A stretch of DNA of 64,000 nt from Cylicocyclus nassatus (lineage: Eukaryota; Nematoda; Chromadorea; Rhabditida; Strongylidae), in the NCBI GenBank assembly GCA_958299035.1, contig CATQJL010000112.1:84710636-84774635 (forward strand), given 5' to 3'. Made by a program: the position numbers and the translations under genes. Positions within the stretch are counted from its first letter, which is position 1, and every line of letters starts with the position of its first letter. A model generated the notes under the pieces. That model did not search any database and was not told where the DNA came from. It worked only from the letters and a program-made list of their open reading frames with translations. Below, in pieces: positions 52,144-64,000 of the stretch.

Positions 52144-55100
52144 AGTCTTTTTCCACTTTCTTTAGAATGTTGCCGAACGTTGCTATCATGATACGTATGA
52201 CCTAGAAACGATAAGACCATTCCCAAAACAAAAATGGTTTGAAAAAAAGTTTACTTTTTCCATCGATGAATGCGTGAATCGTACGTGAATGCTGATTTTT
52301 GGGGGAAGGGGGGGGGGGCAATCAAGACAAGAACAAGGCAAGCTGCAGCGCGAGTGGTGCGCTGGCAATTGTGATAATCATCTCCAAACCAGACCTGTTA
52401 CCCTATCTGACGGACGGCGTGGAAACTACCGCTTTCTAGCAGAGTCCCCGCGCAAAACTAAGCCGATGGAAGTCGACCGCCAAAATATGGTATCGGAGTC
52501 TATTTTGGGAACGAATATCTCAGTCGCAAGTGCACCACCTGCGCTGCAGCTTATGTCTTATTCAGGCCATCAAGATCAGTAACAACCAACGATATCCATG
52601 TGTCCACATTTTCCTGAACGCTGTCTTTGAATTCAAATTGTTGCTACTTTCCGAATTTGAAAGATTGAAATAGATCCGAAATACCGCTTCCGTCATAAGA
52701 TCGCTGAACATTTGCAAACTGCACTCGGTTCTTTGTTGGCACGCGTACACTTTCTGAAAAACTATGTTAAAAGCTATGCGAACGGATTTCGAAATAAGCT
52801 GTGGTTTATGGCAGCTAAAAAGTGTATGGCTGTTGGAACAATTTTTCTGCACGCATCTAGCAAAACTGACATGAAAGCTGTGCAAGGATGAGTGTTAAAT
52901 ATAATTGTTGCCAGCACTCTAAATTTGAAAGATTGTAAAGGTGATTTACAGATGGAATTGTAAACTTTGGTCTTCTCACAATCGACAATAGCAGTAGCCA
53001 GGGTTGTTCATTTGTGCGATTAGAAAAGTCAATCACAATAAAACATGCGAAAGGATTGAAATTTTTTAAAAGCGGGTTTATTCTGTAGCGGTAAGCCCGT
53101 TGCCAATGCTACGGCTGCAACGCTTATGTGAACACTGCTGATTTTGTCAACAAATATGCGAAACTGAAAAGATGACGGGTTATGTGAATTAGAGCTGTAC
53201 AAGTGCAGACTCTCTATCTCTACCTGAGTAGTGCAAGTGTGAAGCAAAAGTAAAGCCAGAAATCCTAAAAATAATAATCATAAAGCCAGAAACGAAAAGT
53301 TCTGGAAACGCTCAAAAATGCGTATTCTGACTCACGGTTACCGATAGACTTTTTTAGCGAAGAGTCCAGTGAAGAGGAACAAAACCGCGCTTGAAAGCGG
53401 CGCCATAAGGCAAGGCTCGTCCGCCAAACCGATATGTATCGCATTGGCACCGATCATTCGTATGAAGTGAAGTTGGCGATCGAAGTTTAAATCGTGAAAT
53501 TCTGATCTGCCAAAAGAAAAATTGCTTTTCAGAAGTGTGACTGCCATACAAGGGATGGATGCTTGGTCGAAGATTTTCTATGTGAAGTATATAAATCTCA
53601 AAGAGCAGAAAACGCAGATTCCGCAAAGCGCTTCTGGGAGGGGAATTATGGGAATTTTTGAGCCGAAAATTCGAGGTTTGGCTGAGGTGGAAACATTTGT
53701 CTTTCCGGCGCTTGAAAGGAGTAATGACTAGCATAGTTTTGTTAAAATGAAGGTATTGACTGCATAAAGCGCGCTGTCAGTAATCTCTACTTCTTAGAGT
53801 AACTGTTGTATTTAACGCATTGTCAAATTTCGCGTAATTTTGTTCCACTTAGTTTGTGAATAGACTTCAGTCTGATGGCGTTCCCAGCGTGCGTCCCAGC
53901 ATGCGTGTTGCTAACAAGGGAGGGTTTGGAAGGAAGTTATGGGCGTTTTCATGAGGATTTTTTGCATGGTTTCGAGTAACTACCATTGACGGAAATCGTT
54001 CAGATTGCTTCTTGCACTACAGGATAGCATTTTAGAATGACCAGCATCTCATTAAGCATGGATAACCTATTCCAAGTAGCGAGTTCACAATAATGCATAA
54101 GTTTTGATAATTTTGGCTACTCCCAGCTTCGCAAATTTTTGCCAAACAAAGTCCTTAACTTCCTTTCCAGAAACCTGCGGATATGGAAGGCAAATCTAAA
54201 GTGGGCGCTCTAAGCTCTTTGTGATGAAATGCATCTGATAAACCACTTCGACTTCGCGGGCGTGTCCTCTAATCATTTGGGACACACGCTGGGATTATTC
54301 ACCATATTGACAACTTCTTTCCGTTCAAAAAACAATCCTTCGCTCTTCAGCACAACATCCCATTTCGCAAACGCATATTGTTTGAAGTATCCTAAGAAAA
54401 GCAGTCATAGAGTATGCTGCGGCTAAATTTTTGATCATGCTTCTGTTCGCATTACCAAATTTCCATCGATGATTATTTTGCACTTGTTGAAGGATTTTTC
54501 GTTTGCTCATCTGCTTGGATTTCGCCTCAAAATAATACAGCATGTTTTTGTATACTTTCGCTGCATAAAAGCAGTGCACGAGTGATTGCAAGCACTCAGC
54601 AGTGAAGTATGACCTTAAAATCTCTAAAGGCTGTACAGCTGTTCAACTGTATGATCTCGTTTTTTGAACTAAACTTTCTTTCATTAGGCCTTCTATATGT
54701 ATATCACCTCGCAGCTTTGAACATGGAATTCCGACATAATGTCATACCGTATCGTGGGATATCATGGTCTTGCATACTGTACAATCCGTTACACTCGAGT
54801 ATGTTAACGATTTCAACGTTTCGGAAAAAAAGCACGCCGATTCAATCAAAAATGTACTGCATCACCTGATGGCTGATCACTGACGAAAGGGTCGGCTACT
54901 CTTGCGAAGCGGGTGAGACGCGCATTCGAGTATTTTCATCATTGGAGCTACCCTCACACCCAGCATACATGAGGAAACACCTTCGTCTGGGATTATTCTC
55001 TATCCGTAATCTTACACGCAATCATGTATGAATCATTAACAGAATAGATGCATGCATCGCGATCGTGCTCTGATTGCAGAAAAAAGACATATAAATTTGT

Positions 55101-55480
55101 AAAATGCTCGGAACGGCGATCTCGCTTTTTTTCTGGCGTAAAAATTCCGCAAACATTTGAAGTTTATTCCTGCTCAGCAGTCAGCAGTATGAAGAACTCA
55201 AAATGATCACATCCATAGTAACTATTTCCTGCTTTTTCGACATTGAAACAGTTGTTTCTGCATCGCTGCGCTCTCCTTTTCTACGATGCGAATAAAACTG
55301 ACGATCTTTCATGTGAAACAGCGTATTTCCTTTTGATCAACCCTTCTTTGATTCAAACACGCATGTGAACAAAAGAAAGTGTTAACAAGGCAAAAACGCG
55401 TTGAAGACCATCATATGTTCATCATGATTTGGGATTACGCACATGCTACCGATTATAATGCAAAGAAGATGTCTTTTGTG
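52144..55480. repeat. Module M, copy 3 (M3)
   Basis: Like M1 it carries the extra 1-kb segment (53090-54090), but it has only one of the two 484-bp units. Sequence jumps from the first unit (52437) into the second near 52565, as expected from unequal recombination. It continues past the point where M1 stops. Confidence 0.82.
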
Positions 55481-57224
55481 TTTTCATAATAACCGCTTCC
55501 GGGGTTGAAGGTAATGTCGGGCAGATTTTGCACTTCCACCTTCCCACATGTTTCAGGCCTTTTCGACACTGAACCCGAATCGGTTTAGACAGAGTGAAAA
55601 GACCACTACTGAAGGTTTACCCTCCAGAAAACAGCACAGACGGCAGTTCTAATGAACGGGAGACCCCGACACGAAAACCTTGGTGGATGCAATTTTGGCT
55701 TTGGATAGCATGCACAATGCAAGAGCGATCGTGGGGTTGCGTGGAACAGGTAAACAGACTCGTCCGGCGCGCACCGGTTCAAGGGCGGGGCTATTTCCTC
55801 GGTGCAGAAAGAACAACCAGCGGACTGGGCCTCAAGGTTAGTGGAGCGAACAGGAACCCTACCACAGCTGTACTCCTAGGGCGCGAATCTGCGGGACACT
55901 CTTTAGGACCTCCAATGGCGTAGCTTCCATGGTGTTCCTCACCATTAATCCTCGCGAAAACTCCAAAAGTCTCCTACATGTCAAAGGAAACAGAAGTAAA
56001 TGCAAAAGATATAAGAGAGACATCTGAAGAGAGGTGTAATTGAGAAGACCTACATGATGACCTCACGCCACCTCACTAGATTTATTCCCCTTATTCTAAG
56101 TGTTCATCCGTGCTGGTCCTTTCCATACGAAGTGTGGATTAGCATGTGCCATAGGAAACCCACAGTTATAGTCAAAAGCCTGTCGTATAATGTTTGGAAG
56201 AAAGCCTTGAACACCAGCGTAAGCGAGCAGTCGTCGCGAACGACTGTCGGCGTTCACCATATTCCAAGAAATCTTTCTTTAACTTTCATGTTCTCGTCGA
56301 TGCAAGGTATATCTTGACGGAAGCTCCCTTCAAAAGTTAAAAAAAATATGCGGAAAAAGTGGGCGCTCATTGTCGCTCGCAAAAGCCTGTAGCGCTTCGG
56401 GACCAAACGTTTTCAGCCGCGCCGCGCGTTGGTGTTTGAAGCGGCGCGTGGGCAATTGGATTTTACGGAGCCTGTAGGCGTGCTTTCCCATTTGTTTGGG
56501 ATTATTGTTGATTATTGCGATGAATCAATTAAATACAATACCTAAATGCAAGCTGATGCTTTGTCTAACTGTAGTCTTCAATCAAACAGTGCCCTGAAAA
56601 TTTTGACGCATCCTTATCGAAATTGTGGCTTCCTGCGCTTTTAATGAATTTGAAGGCTTCATTTGATTTTGAAAATTATGCGTGGACTGCTGGAAGAGGT
56701 AGAAGAAAATACTTAGATATCCTCCTTCCTTCGTTCGATGACCAAAAATCCGAAACATCTTTCCTAGAAACAATCGCATTATGATTCTTTCTGCAATGCC
56801 TTCTTGAAGACGTTCGCCCAGGGTTGTTTCATACTGCAGTATGCAGCACCGACCGTCGATCGATCGATATCTTTTGCCCGCCCCGTTGTGACTGCAGTTG
56901 CTGCAACGACTGCAGTATGAAACAACTCCCAGCAAGCGTAGAGCAGTCTTCTTTTCTTATTTGTTGGATCTTTACGTTTCCACTTTGATCTTTCGTCTCA
57001 AAGGCAAAAGCGTTGAAATGCTTAGCGACGCATGTTTCATCCATCTAAAAAAAGGAATAAATATGATAAAATTTTGAGGTGGTAGAACAGACTTTTCGCA
57101 GGCTTACTCGCACTATTGTGGGTCTACATTTTCTGTTAAAGGGCCTCTAGATAGGCCACAGCTCAAGTCTGAGTCGACTCGGCCCCATTTACCCGGAGAA
57201 AATTGCATTCAAAGCTCAAAAATG
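55481..57224. repeat. Module T, copy 3 (T3)
   Basis: Matches T4 closely from 55481 to about 56710, including the GAACAGGTAAAC-GACTCGTCCGGCG and AAAGCCTGTAGCGCTTCGGG landmarks. Longest frame, 55594-55923, is not conserved in T4 (frameshifted). Near 56831-56924 an inverted CATACTGCAGT...ACTGCAGTATG pair brackets a small insertion not present in T4. Confidence 0.75.
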
Positions 57225-57451
57225 CACTCAAAAATTTTCAAAATTCAGGAAATATTGGGCGTCAGTGCTGAACTGCTTCAAAAGCCATGGCGATTATATT
57301 ACAAAGACAGGGTAGGTCAGAGAGCAAATATAGCACTAAGGAAGAGTAAAAAAAATTTGAATTAAATGATATCTAGATCGTCCATGAATTGGTGCTCTTT
57401 GTGATTTAGTGAGCGACGAAAAAAACCGACAAAGCTTTCGGGACAACCGAA
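57225..57451. mobile_element. 5'-truncated copy of the mariner-like element
   Basis: It matches the right end of 25694-26486 from ATTTTCAAAATTCA through the terminal GGACAACC-GAA. The left part is missing and the sequence joins module T3 directly, so a deletion or recombination junction lies near 57224. Confidence 0.7.
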
Positions 57452-58241
57452 TATAATGCAACTATACCTCTTCTATGCTTTCACACCCCTACCCAAACAG
57501 GTATCAAAAAGGTCTCAAAGCAAGTATAAGCGTCTCAACGGCCAAAATCTGTTTATCGAATGAATATTGAGCTTTCACGCATTTTATCAAGTATAATGCA
57601 ACCAAGAAGATTGTCGTATAACGTTTGGGAAAAAATTTATTTATCCATAAAAATGTGAATAAAATAATTTGACGACATACTAGTGTGACAGTTAGCTTTT
57701 ATCATTTATGCTGGATAGGCATGTGAACAATCTCGTAAAACAACGTAAAAGCATGCAATAAAGACCATACACTGTTCATGTTTTATGCTGTTAAAAACCG
57801 CAATATGAAGATTATATCCATCCATGTTACATAAAAACACAAAACTTAATGCTGTCACTTTATCGTCAAGATAATGGTCATTATCGCCATCATTTCGCTA
57901 ATTCCAGATGAGAACATGATTAGGTTAAGAACATCTATACGTGCTTTTCCATTTCCTTTCTGCTTGATTATTTGCATCGGATGAAATAAATACCTCCGGC
58001 AAACACGGCAACGATGCCCTATCCGACTTTGATATCTTTAAAAAGTCAATAGATTGGCGCTAACTTTCTTTGCACCATATAGCTTATATGATTTCTTATC
58101 GGAAAGGTAGCTTCCTGCTTTCTTGGCATGTCTTCGAATTGTAAAAAAAGATTATGTACCTTTCAACAGCATCTTAGAGGTTTCCATCACAAGATGTGAC
58201 GCGCCCTCTCAGATATCCTCTCCTCTCCGCGAAGATGTATG

Positions 58242-58409
58242 ATCGGCTCCCAGATTCGTGTGGAGGTGTATTGCAGACTTTGCCTGATAACACATGTAAA
58301 CTTGCTAAACCTCCACGTCATAGCATTGCTTTTCGTTATCTCTCGCTAGCAAAAACCCCCACGCGGTGAGTTGGCAAGACTCCACCTCCACACGAATCTG
58401 GGAGCCGAT
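58242..58409. mobile_element. MITE with ATCGGCTCCC termini, right copy
   Basis: Counterpart of 29024-29191 in block B', with the same ends and spacing. Confidence 0.65.
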
Positions 58410-58413
58410 GATG

Positions 58414-58506
58414 CAATACCGCTCATAATTCGTCAAAAACGTCGCCGCACTCTGGCGCACTGCAGCGCACTCCGGCGACTTTTTTGACGGATTATGAGCG
58501 GTATTG
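58414..58506. mobile_element. MITE with CAATACCGCTCATAA termini, right copy
   Basis: Counterpart of 29196-29304, shorter by 16 bp through loss in the central loop. The arms are intact. Confidence 0.68.
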
Positions 58507-59252
58507 TACGTGCGTATCGGTCTAAGCCGTGATAGACTGTTTCACCTAGGTGCAAGCACTAAACCATGGGCTTCAATAGTCTTGGCTACTCTCAGCGTTG
58601 CGAGTTTTCCCATTAAATTTGAATTGTCTCAAAACAGAATTGTTCTGCAGCTGCGAGGTTGTTTCGGAAACAGCGTTTCAAACTCCTTTAGTGATGGTAT
58701 CTGCCTCATGTCAAAAGGGCACTGGGATTTCTGGTAGTTTCCTTGTTAAATCGGTTTTCCTAACTTCTACTTCAAAGGCGAAATCCTGAATATGCCTAAC
58801 GACGCATACTTCACCCTTCCAAAAACATGGTAAAATGATTATGATGAGTTTTTGAAGTGGTACAAATGTTTTCAGGTATTCGTGTTTCCTGCATCTTTTT
58901 GAGGCAGTGTTCTACGAAATTTGAGGTAGTGTGGGTTTGCTCCTCCACTTCTATTGGGGGCCCTAGATAGGTCTTTGCCCAATTGCATTCGGCCATCTTT
59001 ATTCGGAGTAAATTGCACTCAAGGTTGCTTCACTTGGCGATTTGGCTCGCACAGGCCGACTTGCCGATTCCTTCCGTGTTTCAGCCGTTCTTCCACGTGA
59101 AGGCCTTCCTTATCAACCTATCTAATTGCCGCGGGCGGATATAAAGGGCCGAGCATACTTCACGCGACTTCACTCGCGACGCGATCTGGCAAATCGCCAA
59201 AAGTCTTCAGATCCAACACTAGCAAACTGCACATGCACATAGTGAGTATAAC

Positions 59253-59562
59253 CAGGGCCCGGCATCTATGGTTTGGAGTGAATCTGGACTTCGTTTTTGA
59301 AGTAGGAACCAACGGGGACATCATTTTTATGAGGTCGTGGAGGAAGCGCCTAAAAAACACGACGAACATGTCAGGTTTCACGAGTTGAACGTGTTCTTTC
59401 GCAAGCGCGCGAATTTCAAATGCAAGACTCAAACAAACAAATGGCTTGTTTACAGCGCACAATTAATCACATGGCTCCGAATTTGGGCTATGAGTATACA
59501 ATATTACTCCAAACTATGTTAAAGTTCCCAAAACTTATGTGTCCTAATAATATTATTGCTGC
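59253..59562. mobile_element. 310-bp insertion specific to B'
   Basis: Flanked by ATAAC (59248-59252 and 59563-59567); block B has a single ATAAC at 30039-30043. It begins CAGGGCCCGG and ends near TATTGCTGC. CAG-starting ends resemble hAT, but the duplication is 5 bp rather than 8, so the class is uncertain. Open frames inside are short and unrecognised. Confidence 0.65.
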
Positions 59563-59635
59563 ATAACATACGTGGATTGATAAAATACCCTCTCTTCCGT
59601 GCATTTAGAATCTGCTTACAGTGAGTTATTTTATG

Positions 59636-62400
59636 CCTCTCTCTTCCACTTTCTTTAGAATGTTGCTGAACGTCGCTATGATGATACGTATGAAAAACTT
59701 ATTTTTTCCTTCGATGAATGCGTGAATCGTACGTGAATGCTGATTTTTGGGGGAAGGGGGGGGGGGCAATCAAGACAAGAACAAGGCAAGCTGCAGCGCG
59801 AGTGGTGCGCTGGCAATTGTGGTAATCATCTCCAAACCAGACCTGTTACCCTATCTGACGGACGGCGTGGAAACTACCGCTTACTAGCAGAGTCCCCGCG
59901 CAAAAGAAAGCCGATGGAAGTAGACCGCCAAATAGTATCGGAATCTAGTTTGGGGACGAATATCTCCGTCGCAAGTGCAATATCTGCGCTGCAACTCACG
60001 TCTTAATCAGGCTTCCAAGATCAGTACCAACCAACGATCTCCATATGTCCAGATTCGACTGGAGGCGTCTTTGAACTCAAGCTATTGCTAGTTTCTAAGT
60101 TTGGAAAATATAGATAAGAAACACCGCCTCCGTCATGAGACTTTGCTCAACAATGTATGATGTTTGCAAAAGTGCACTCTGGTCTCTGTGGACAGACGTC
60201 ACTCTTTTGAAAACAGTATCGAGTGCCATGCCAACAAATTTCGAAATATTCTGCCGTTTATGTCAAAAAAGTGTATAACTATTGGAAGAAATTTTCTGCA
60301 CGCATTTAGCAAAACTGGCACGAAAGGTCTGCAAGGATGTGCTATTGCGTGGAAACTGCCACCTTCTAGCAGACCCGCGCAAAATCCTGCAAGCCGAAAA
60401 AGCTCGCCCGCCAAATATGGTATCGGAGTTTAGTTTGAGGAGCAGTATCTTAGTCGCAAGCGCACCATCTCTGCTGCTTGTGTCTTATTCAGGCTCCCAG
60501 AATCAATATCAACCAGCGATATCCATGTGTCCACACTCTCCTGGACGCTGTCTTTGAATCCAAATTGTTGCTAGTTGAATTTGAAAGAAAGAAATACATC
60601 CAAAACACCGCTTTCGTCATGAGACTTCGCCGAACATCTGCAAAAGTGCACTCTGTTCTTTGTTGGCATGCGCCACTTTCTGAAAAACTATGTTGAAAGC
60701 TACGCGAACGGATTTCGAAATAAGCTGTGATTTATAGCAGCTAAAAAGTGTGTGACTGTTGAAACAAATTCTGCACGCATCTAGCAAAACTGACATGAAA
60801 GCTGTTCAAGGATGAGTGTTAAATTTAATTGTTGCCAGCACTCTGAACTTGAAGGATTGTAAAGGTGATTTACAGATGGAATTGTAATTTTTGTTCTTCC
60901 TCACAATCGACGATAGCACCAGCCAAGGTTGTTCATTTGTGCGATTAGAAAAGTCATTCACAATAAAACATGCGAAGGGATTGAAGCTTTTCAAAAGCGG
61001 GTTTATTCTGTAGCGTTGTCAATGCTACGGCGTCCAGGTCCAAGTCTGAGTCCAAAATGCATAAGTTTTGATGATTTTGGCTACTCCTAGCCTTGCAAAT
61101 TTTTGATAAACAAAGTCCTCAACTTCCTTTCCGGAAACTTTCTGCGGATATGGAAGGCAAATTTAGAATGGACGCTTTAAGCTCTTTGGGATGACATGCA
61201 TCTGATAAACCACTTCGAATTCGCGGCCCTTTCTTATAAGACCAACATGACAGTATTTGCGTGTCCTGTAATCATTTGAGACACACGCTGGGACTACACT
61301 GATCACCATAATGACAACTTGTTCCCGTTTAGAAGACGTTCTTTCGGTCTTCGGCACAACATCCCATCTCGCAACCTCATATCGTTTGAAGTATCCTGAG
61401 AAAAGCAGTCATAGAATATGCTGCGATGAAATTCTTGATCATGCTTTTGTTCGCATTGCCAAATTATTTCCAACGATGATTGTTTTTGCACTTGTTGGAA
61501 AATTATTCGTTTGCTTCATCTGTTCATCTGAATTTCGCCTCAGAATAATACAGCATGTTTTTGTATACTTTCGCTGCACAAAAGCAGTGTACGAGTGACT
61601 GCAAGCACTCAGCATTGAAGTATGACCTTAACATCTCTAAAGGCTGTACATCTGTTCAACTGTATGTTCTCCTTTTCTAAACTAAACTTTCTTTCACTAC
61701 GCCTTCCATATGTATATCATCTCGCATGAACATGGAAATTCGACATAACGTCCTACCGTATCATGGGATATCATGCTCTTACATACTATACAATCCATCA
61801 CACTCGAGTATGTTAACGGTCTCAACGTTTCGGAAAAAAGCACACGATTCAATTAAAAATTACTGCATCACCTGATGGCTGATCACTGACGAAGGGGTCG
61901 GCTACACTTGCGGAGCGGGTGGGACGTGCGTTCGAGCATCTTCATCATTAGAGCTACCCCTCACGCCGGCGTACATGAGGAATTACCTTCGTCTGCGATT
62001 ATTCGCTATCCGTAATCTTACACAATCATGTAAGAATCGTTAACAGAATAGATGCATGCATCGCGGTCGTGCTCTGATTGCAGAAAAAAAGACAAATGAA
62101 TTTGTAAAATGCTCGGAAAGGCAATCTCACTTTTTTTCTGGCATAAGAACTTCCGCAAATATTTAAGATTTCATTGAAACACTTGTTTCTGCATCGCTGT
62201 TCCTTTCCTACGATGTGAATAAAACTGAGGATATGTCATGTGAGACAGCCTATTTTCTTTTGATCTACACCTCTATTATTCAAACACGCATGTGAACAAA
62301 AGAAAGTGTTAATAAGGCAAAAACGTATTAAAGACCATAATATGTACATCAAATGATTTGTGGTTACGCACATGCTATCGAGTATAATGCAAAGAAGACG
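59636..62400. repeat. Module M, copy 4 (M4)
   Basis: Closest to M2: two tandem units (near 59880 and 60366), no 1-kb middle segment. Shared short frames with M2 reflect recent duplication. No supported gene. Confidence 0.82.
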
Positions 62401-64000
62401 TTCTTTGGTGTTTTCACAATGACCGCTTCCGGGGTTAAAGGTAGTGTCCCAGCAGATTTTGCACTTCCAGTTCCTACATGTTTCAGGCCTTCTCGACACG
62501 GAACCCGAATCGCTTCAACACAGTGAAAAGACCATTACTGACGCGTTCATCAGTTTTCCAAAAAACAGCGCAAACGGGAGTTCTAATGAAAGTTGGGAGA
62601 CCCCGGCACGAAAACCTTGCTAGATGTAATTTTTGCTTCAAATAGCATGCACAATGCACGAACAATGTGGAGCCGCGTGGAACAGGTAAACGGACTCGTC
62701 CGGCGGGCCGGTTCGAGGGCTGTTTTCTCGGTGCAGAGAGAACAAACAGCCGACTGGGCCTCAAGGTTAGTGGAGCGACCAACCCCAATACAGCTGTATC
62801 CCCAAAGTTCGAATCTGCCGGGACACTCCCTAGGACCTCGCGATGGCGTAGTTTTCATGGTGCTCCTCACTCGTAATCCCCGCGAAAACTCCAAAAGTCT
62901 CCTACATGTCAAAGGAAACAGAAGTAAATGCAAAAGATATAAGAGAGACATCTGAAGAGAGGTGTAATTGAGAAGACCTACATGATGACCTCACGCCACC
63001 TCACTAAATTTATTCCCCTTATTCTAAGTGGTCATCCGTGCTGGTCCTTTCCATACGAAGTGTGGATTAGCATGTGCCATAGGAAACCCACAGTTATAGT
63101 CAAAAGCCTGTCGTATAATGTTTGGAAGAAAGCCTTGAACACCAGCGTAAGCGAGCAGTCGTCGCGAACGACTGTCGGCGTTCACCATATTCCAAGAAAT
63201 CTTTCTTTAACTTTCATGTTCTCGTCGATGCAGGGTATACTTTGACGAAAGCTCCCTTCAAAAGTTCAAAAAAATGTGCGGAAAAAGTGCGCGCTCGCGC
63301 AAAAAGCCTGTAGCGCTTGGGACCAAACGTTTCCAGCCGCGTTGGTGTTTGAAGCGGCGCGTGGGCAGTTGGATTTTACGGGGCCTGTAGACGTGCTTTC
63401 CCATTTGTTCGGGATTATTGTTGATTATTGCGATGAATCAATTAAATACAATACCTAAATGGAAGCTGATGCTTTGTCTAACTGTAATCTTTAAACAGAC
63501 AGTGCCCTAAAAATTTTGACGCATCCTTATCGAAATTGTGGCTTCCTGCTCTTTTAATGAATTTGCAGGCTTTAATTTGATTTTGAAAATTATGCGTGGA
63601 CTGCTGGAAGAGGTAGAAGAAAATACTTAGATATCCTCCTTCCTTCGTTCGATGACCAAAAGTCTGAACCATCTTTCCTAGAAACAGTCGCAATATGACT
63701 CTTATCGTGGCCACTTTCTAACTGAGCAATACTTGTCTGATTAAACATCTCTTTTAGTAGTGATGCTCTATAGAAGAAGTACAAAACGCAAGTATTTTTT
63801 TATTTTTCTCAAAATCATTCAGAATAGAAGCGCGAGTTTCTCCGAATATGTTCTAGCCCTTGATTTTCTTGGTGACAAAAGCTATTCCAAAAAGGCTTGA
63901 GACGACATTGATGACGACTTCTGATGCACTTCGTGCAATGTCTTCCTGAAGACGTTCGCCCAGCAAGCATAGAGCAGTCTTCTTTTCTTATTTGTTGGAT
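62401..64000. repeat. Module T, copy 4 (T4), cut by the window end
   Basis: Matches T3 and, after 62990, T2. The frame at 62593-62955 is open here but broken in T3, so it is not supported as a gene. The module runs off the right edge. Confidence 0.72.

Larger units (their letters stand above)
42890..54701. repeat. Segmental duplication, block A' (right copy)
   Basis: This is the second copy of block A, direct orientation, offset about 39.8-42.9 kb. It lacks the RTE-1-like insertion (its empty site is 44956-44969) and carries a PIF/Harbinger-like element at 49581-51856 that the left copy lacks (empty site 9623-9625). Small indels are frequent except across 47870-48800. The block runs directly into module M3 and, unlike the left copy, continues past the point where the left copy meets the assembly gap. 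Confidence 0.9.
57605..59635. repeat. Block B' (right copy)
   Basis: The second copy of block B. It lacks the Penelope-like insertion at its left edge and carries an extra 310-bp insertion at 59253-59562. Confidence 0.85.

Noticed and set aside
55594..55923. 109-codon frame in T3 and the related 120-codon frame at 62593-62955
   Set aside because: The two copies are frameshifted relative to each other and other T copies lack the segment. A chance frame in a repeat.

Overview
This is eukaryotic DNA from a nematode, most likely a strongylid (hookworm-like) species. The clues are an RTE-1-type retrotransposon, nematode-style splice acceptors (TTTTCAG and TTTGCAG just before start codons), AT-rich DNA, and mariner, hAT, PIF/Harbinger, Helitron-like and Penelope-like repeats. 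It is mostly transposon-packed intergenic sequence. I found no rRNA, CRISPR array, operon or intact tRNA gene. Most open frames are parts of mobile elements or chance frames repeated because the DNA is duplicated.

Layout: two segmental duplications dominate. Block A (1-12995) returns as A' (42890-54701). A block of about 7 kb called B-M-T here (B about 28389-30112, M 30113-32960, T 32961-34400) returns at 57605-64000. Extra M copies close A (M1, cut by a 23-N gap at 12996-13018) and A' (M3). The two copies of each block act as natural empty-site controls. They define a complete RTE-1-like element in A (2057-5030, 13-bp target duplication, intact 975-residue ORF), a PIF/Harbinger-like element in A' (49581-51856) with a 943-bp palindromic mariner foldback nested inside it, a Penelope-like element beside B (26661-28388) with inverted arms, a GIY-YIG ORF and hammerhead-like motifs, and a 310-bp element only in B'. 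Insertions shared by A and A' (hAT MITE, Helitron-like repeat, Tc1/mariner-like foldback) predate the duplication.

Between the duplications (13.0-26.2 kb and 34.4-42.9 kb) lie two decayed copies of a second, BovB-like RTE family (13.17-17.13 kb plus; 38595-42122 minus). Both begin with a tRNA-like segment carrying A-box and B-box motifs. In the minus-strand copy that segment lies directly inside the target-site duplication, so it belongs to the inserted element. Each copy is itself interrupted by a TIR transposon.

Plausible host coding sequence is sparse: a signal-peptide exon of a small cysteine-rich, defensin-like secreted peptide (35527-35658), exons of a Myb/SANT-like (zeste-type) DNA-binding protein on the minus strand (17.15-17.79 kb), a small unrecognised exon on the minus strand (20204-20336), and a candidate terminal exon inside a strikingly conserved, indel-free block present in both A and A' (8278-8421; 48128-48271). 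All identity estimates are by eye; no alignment or database search was run.
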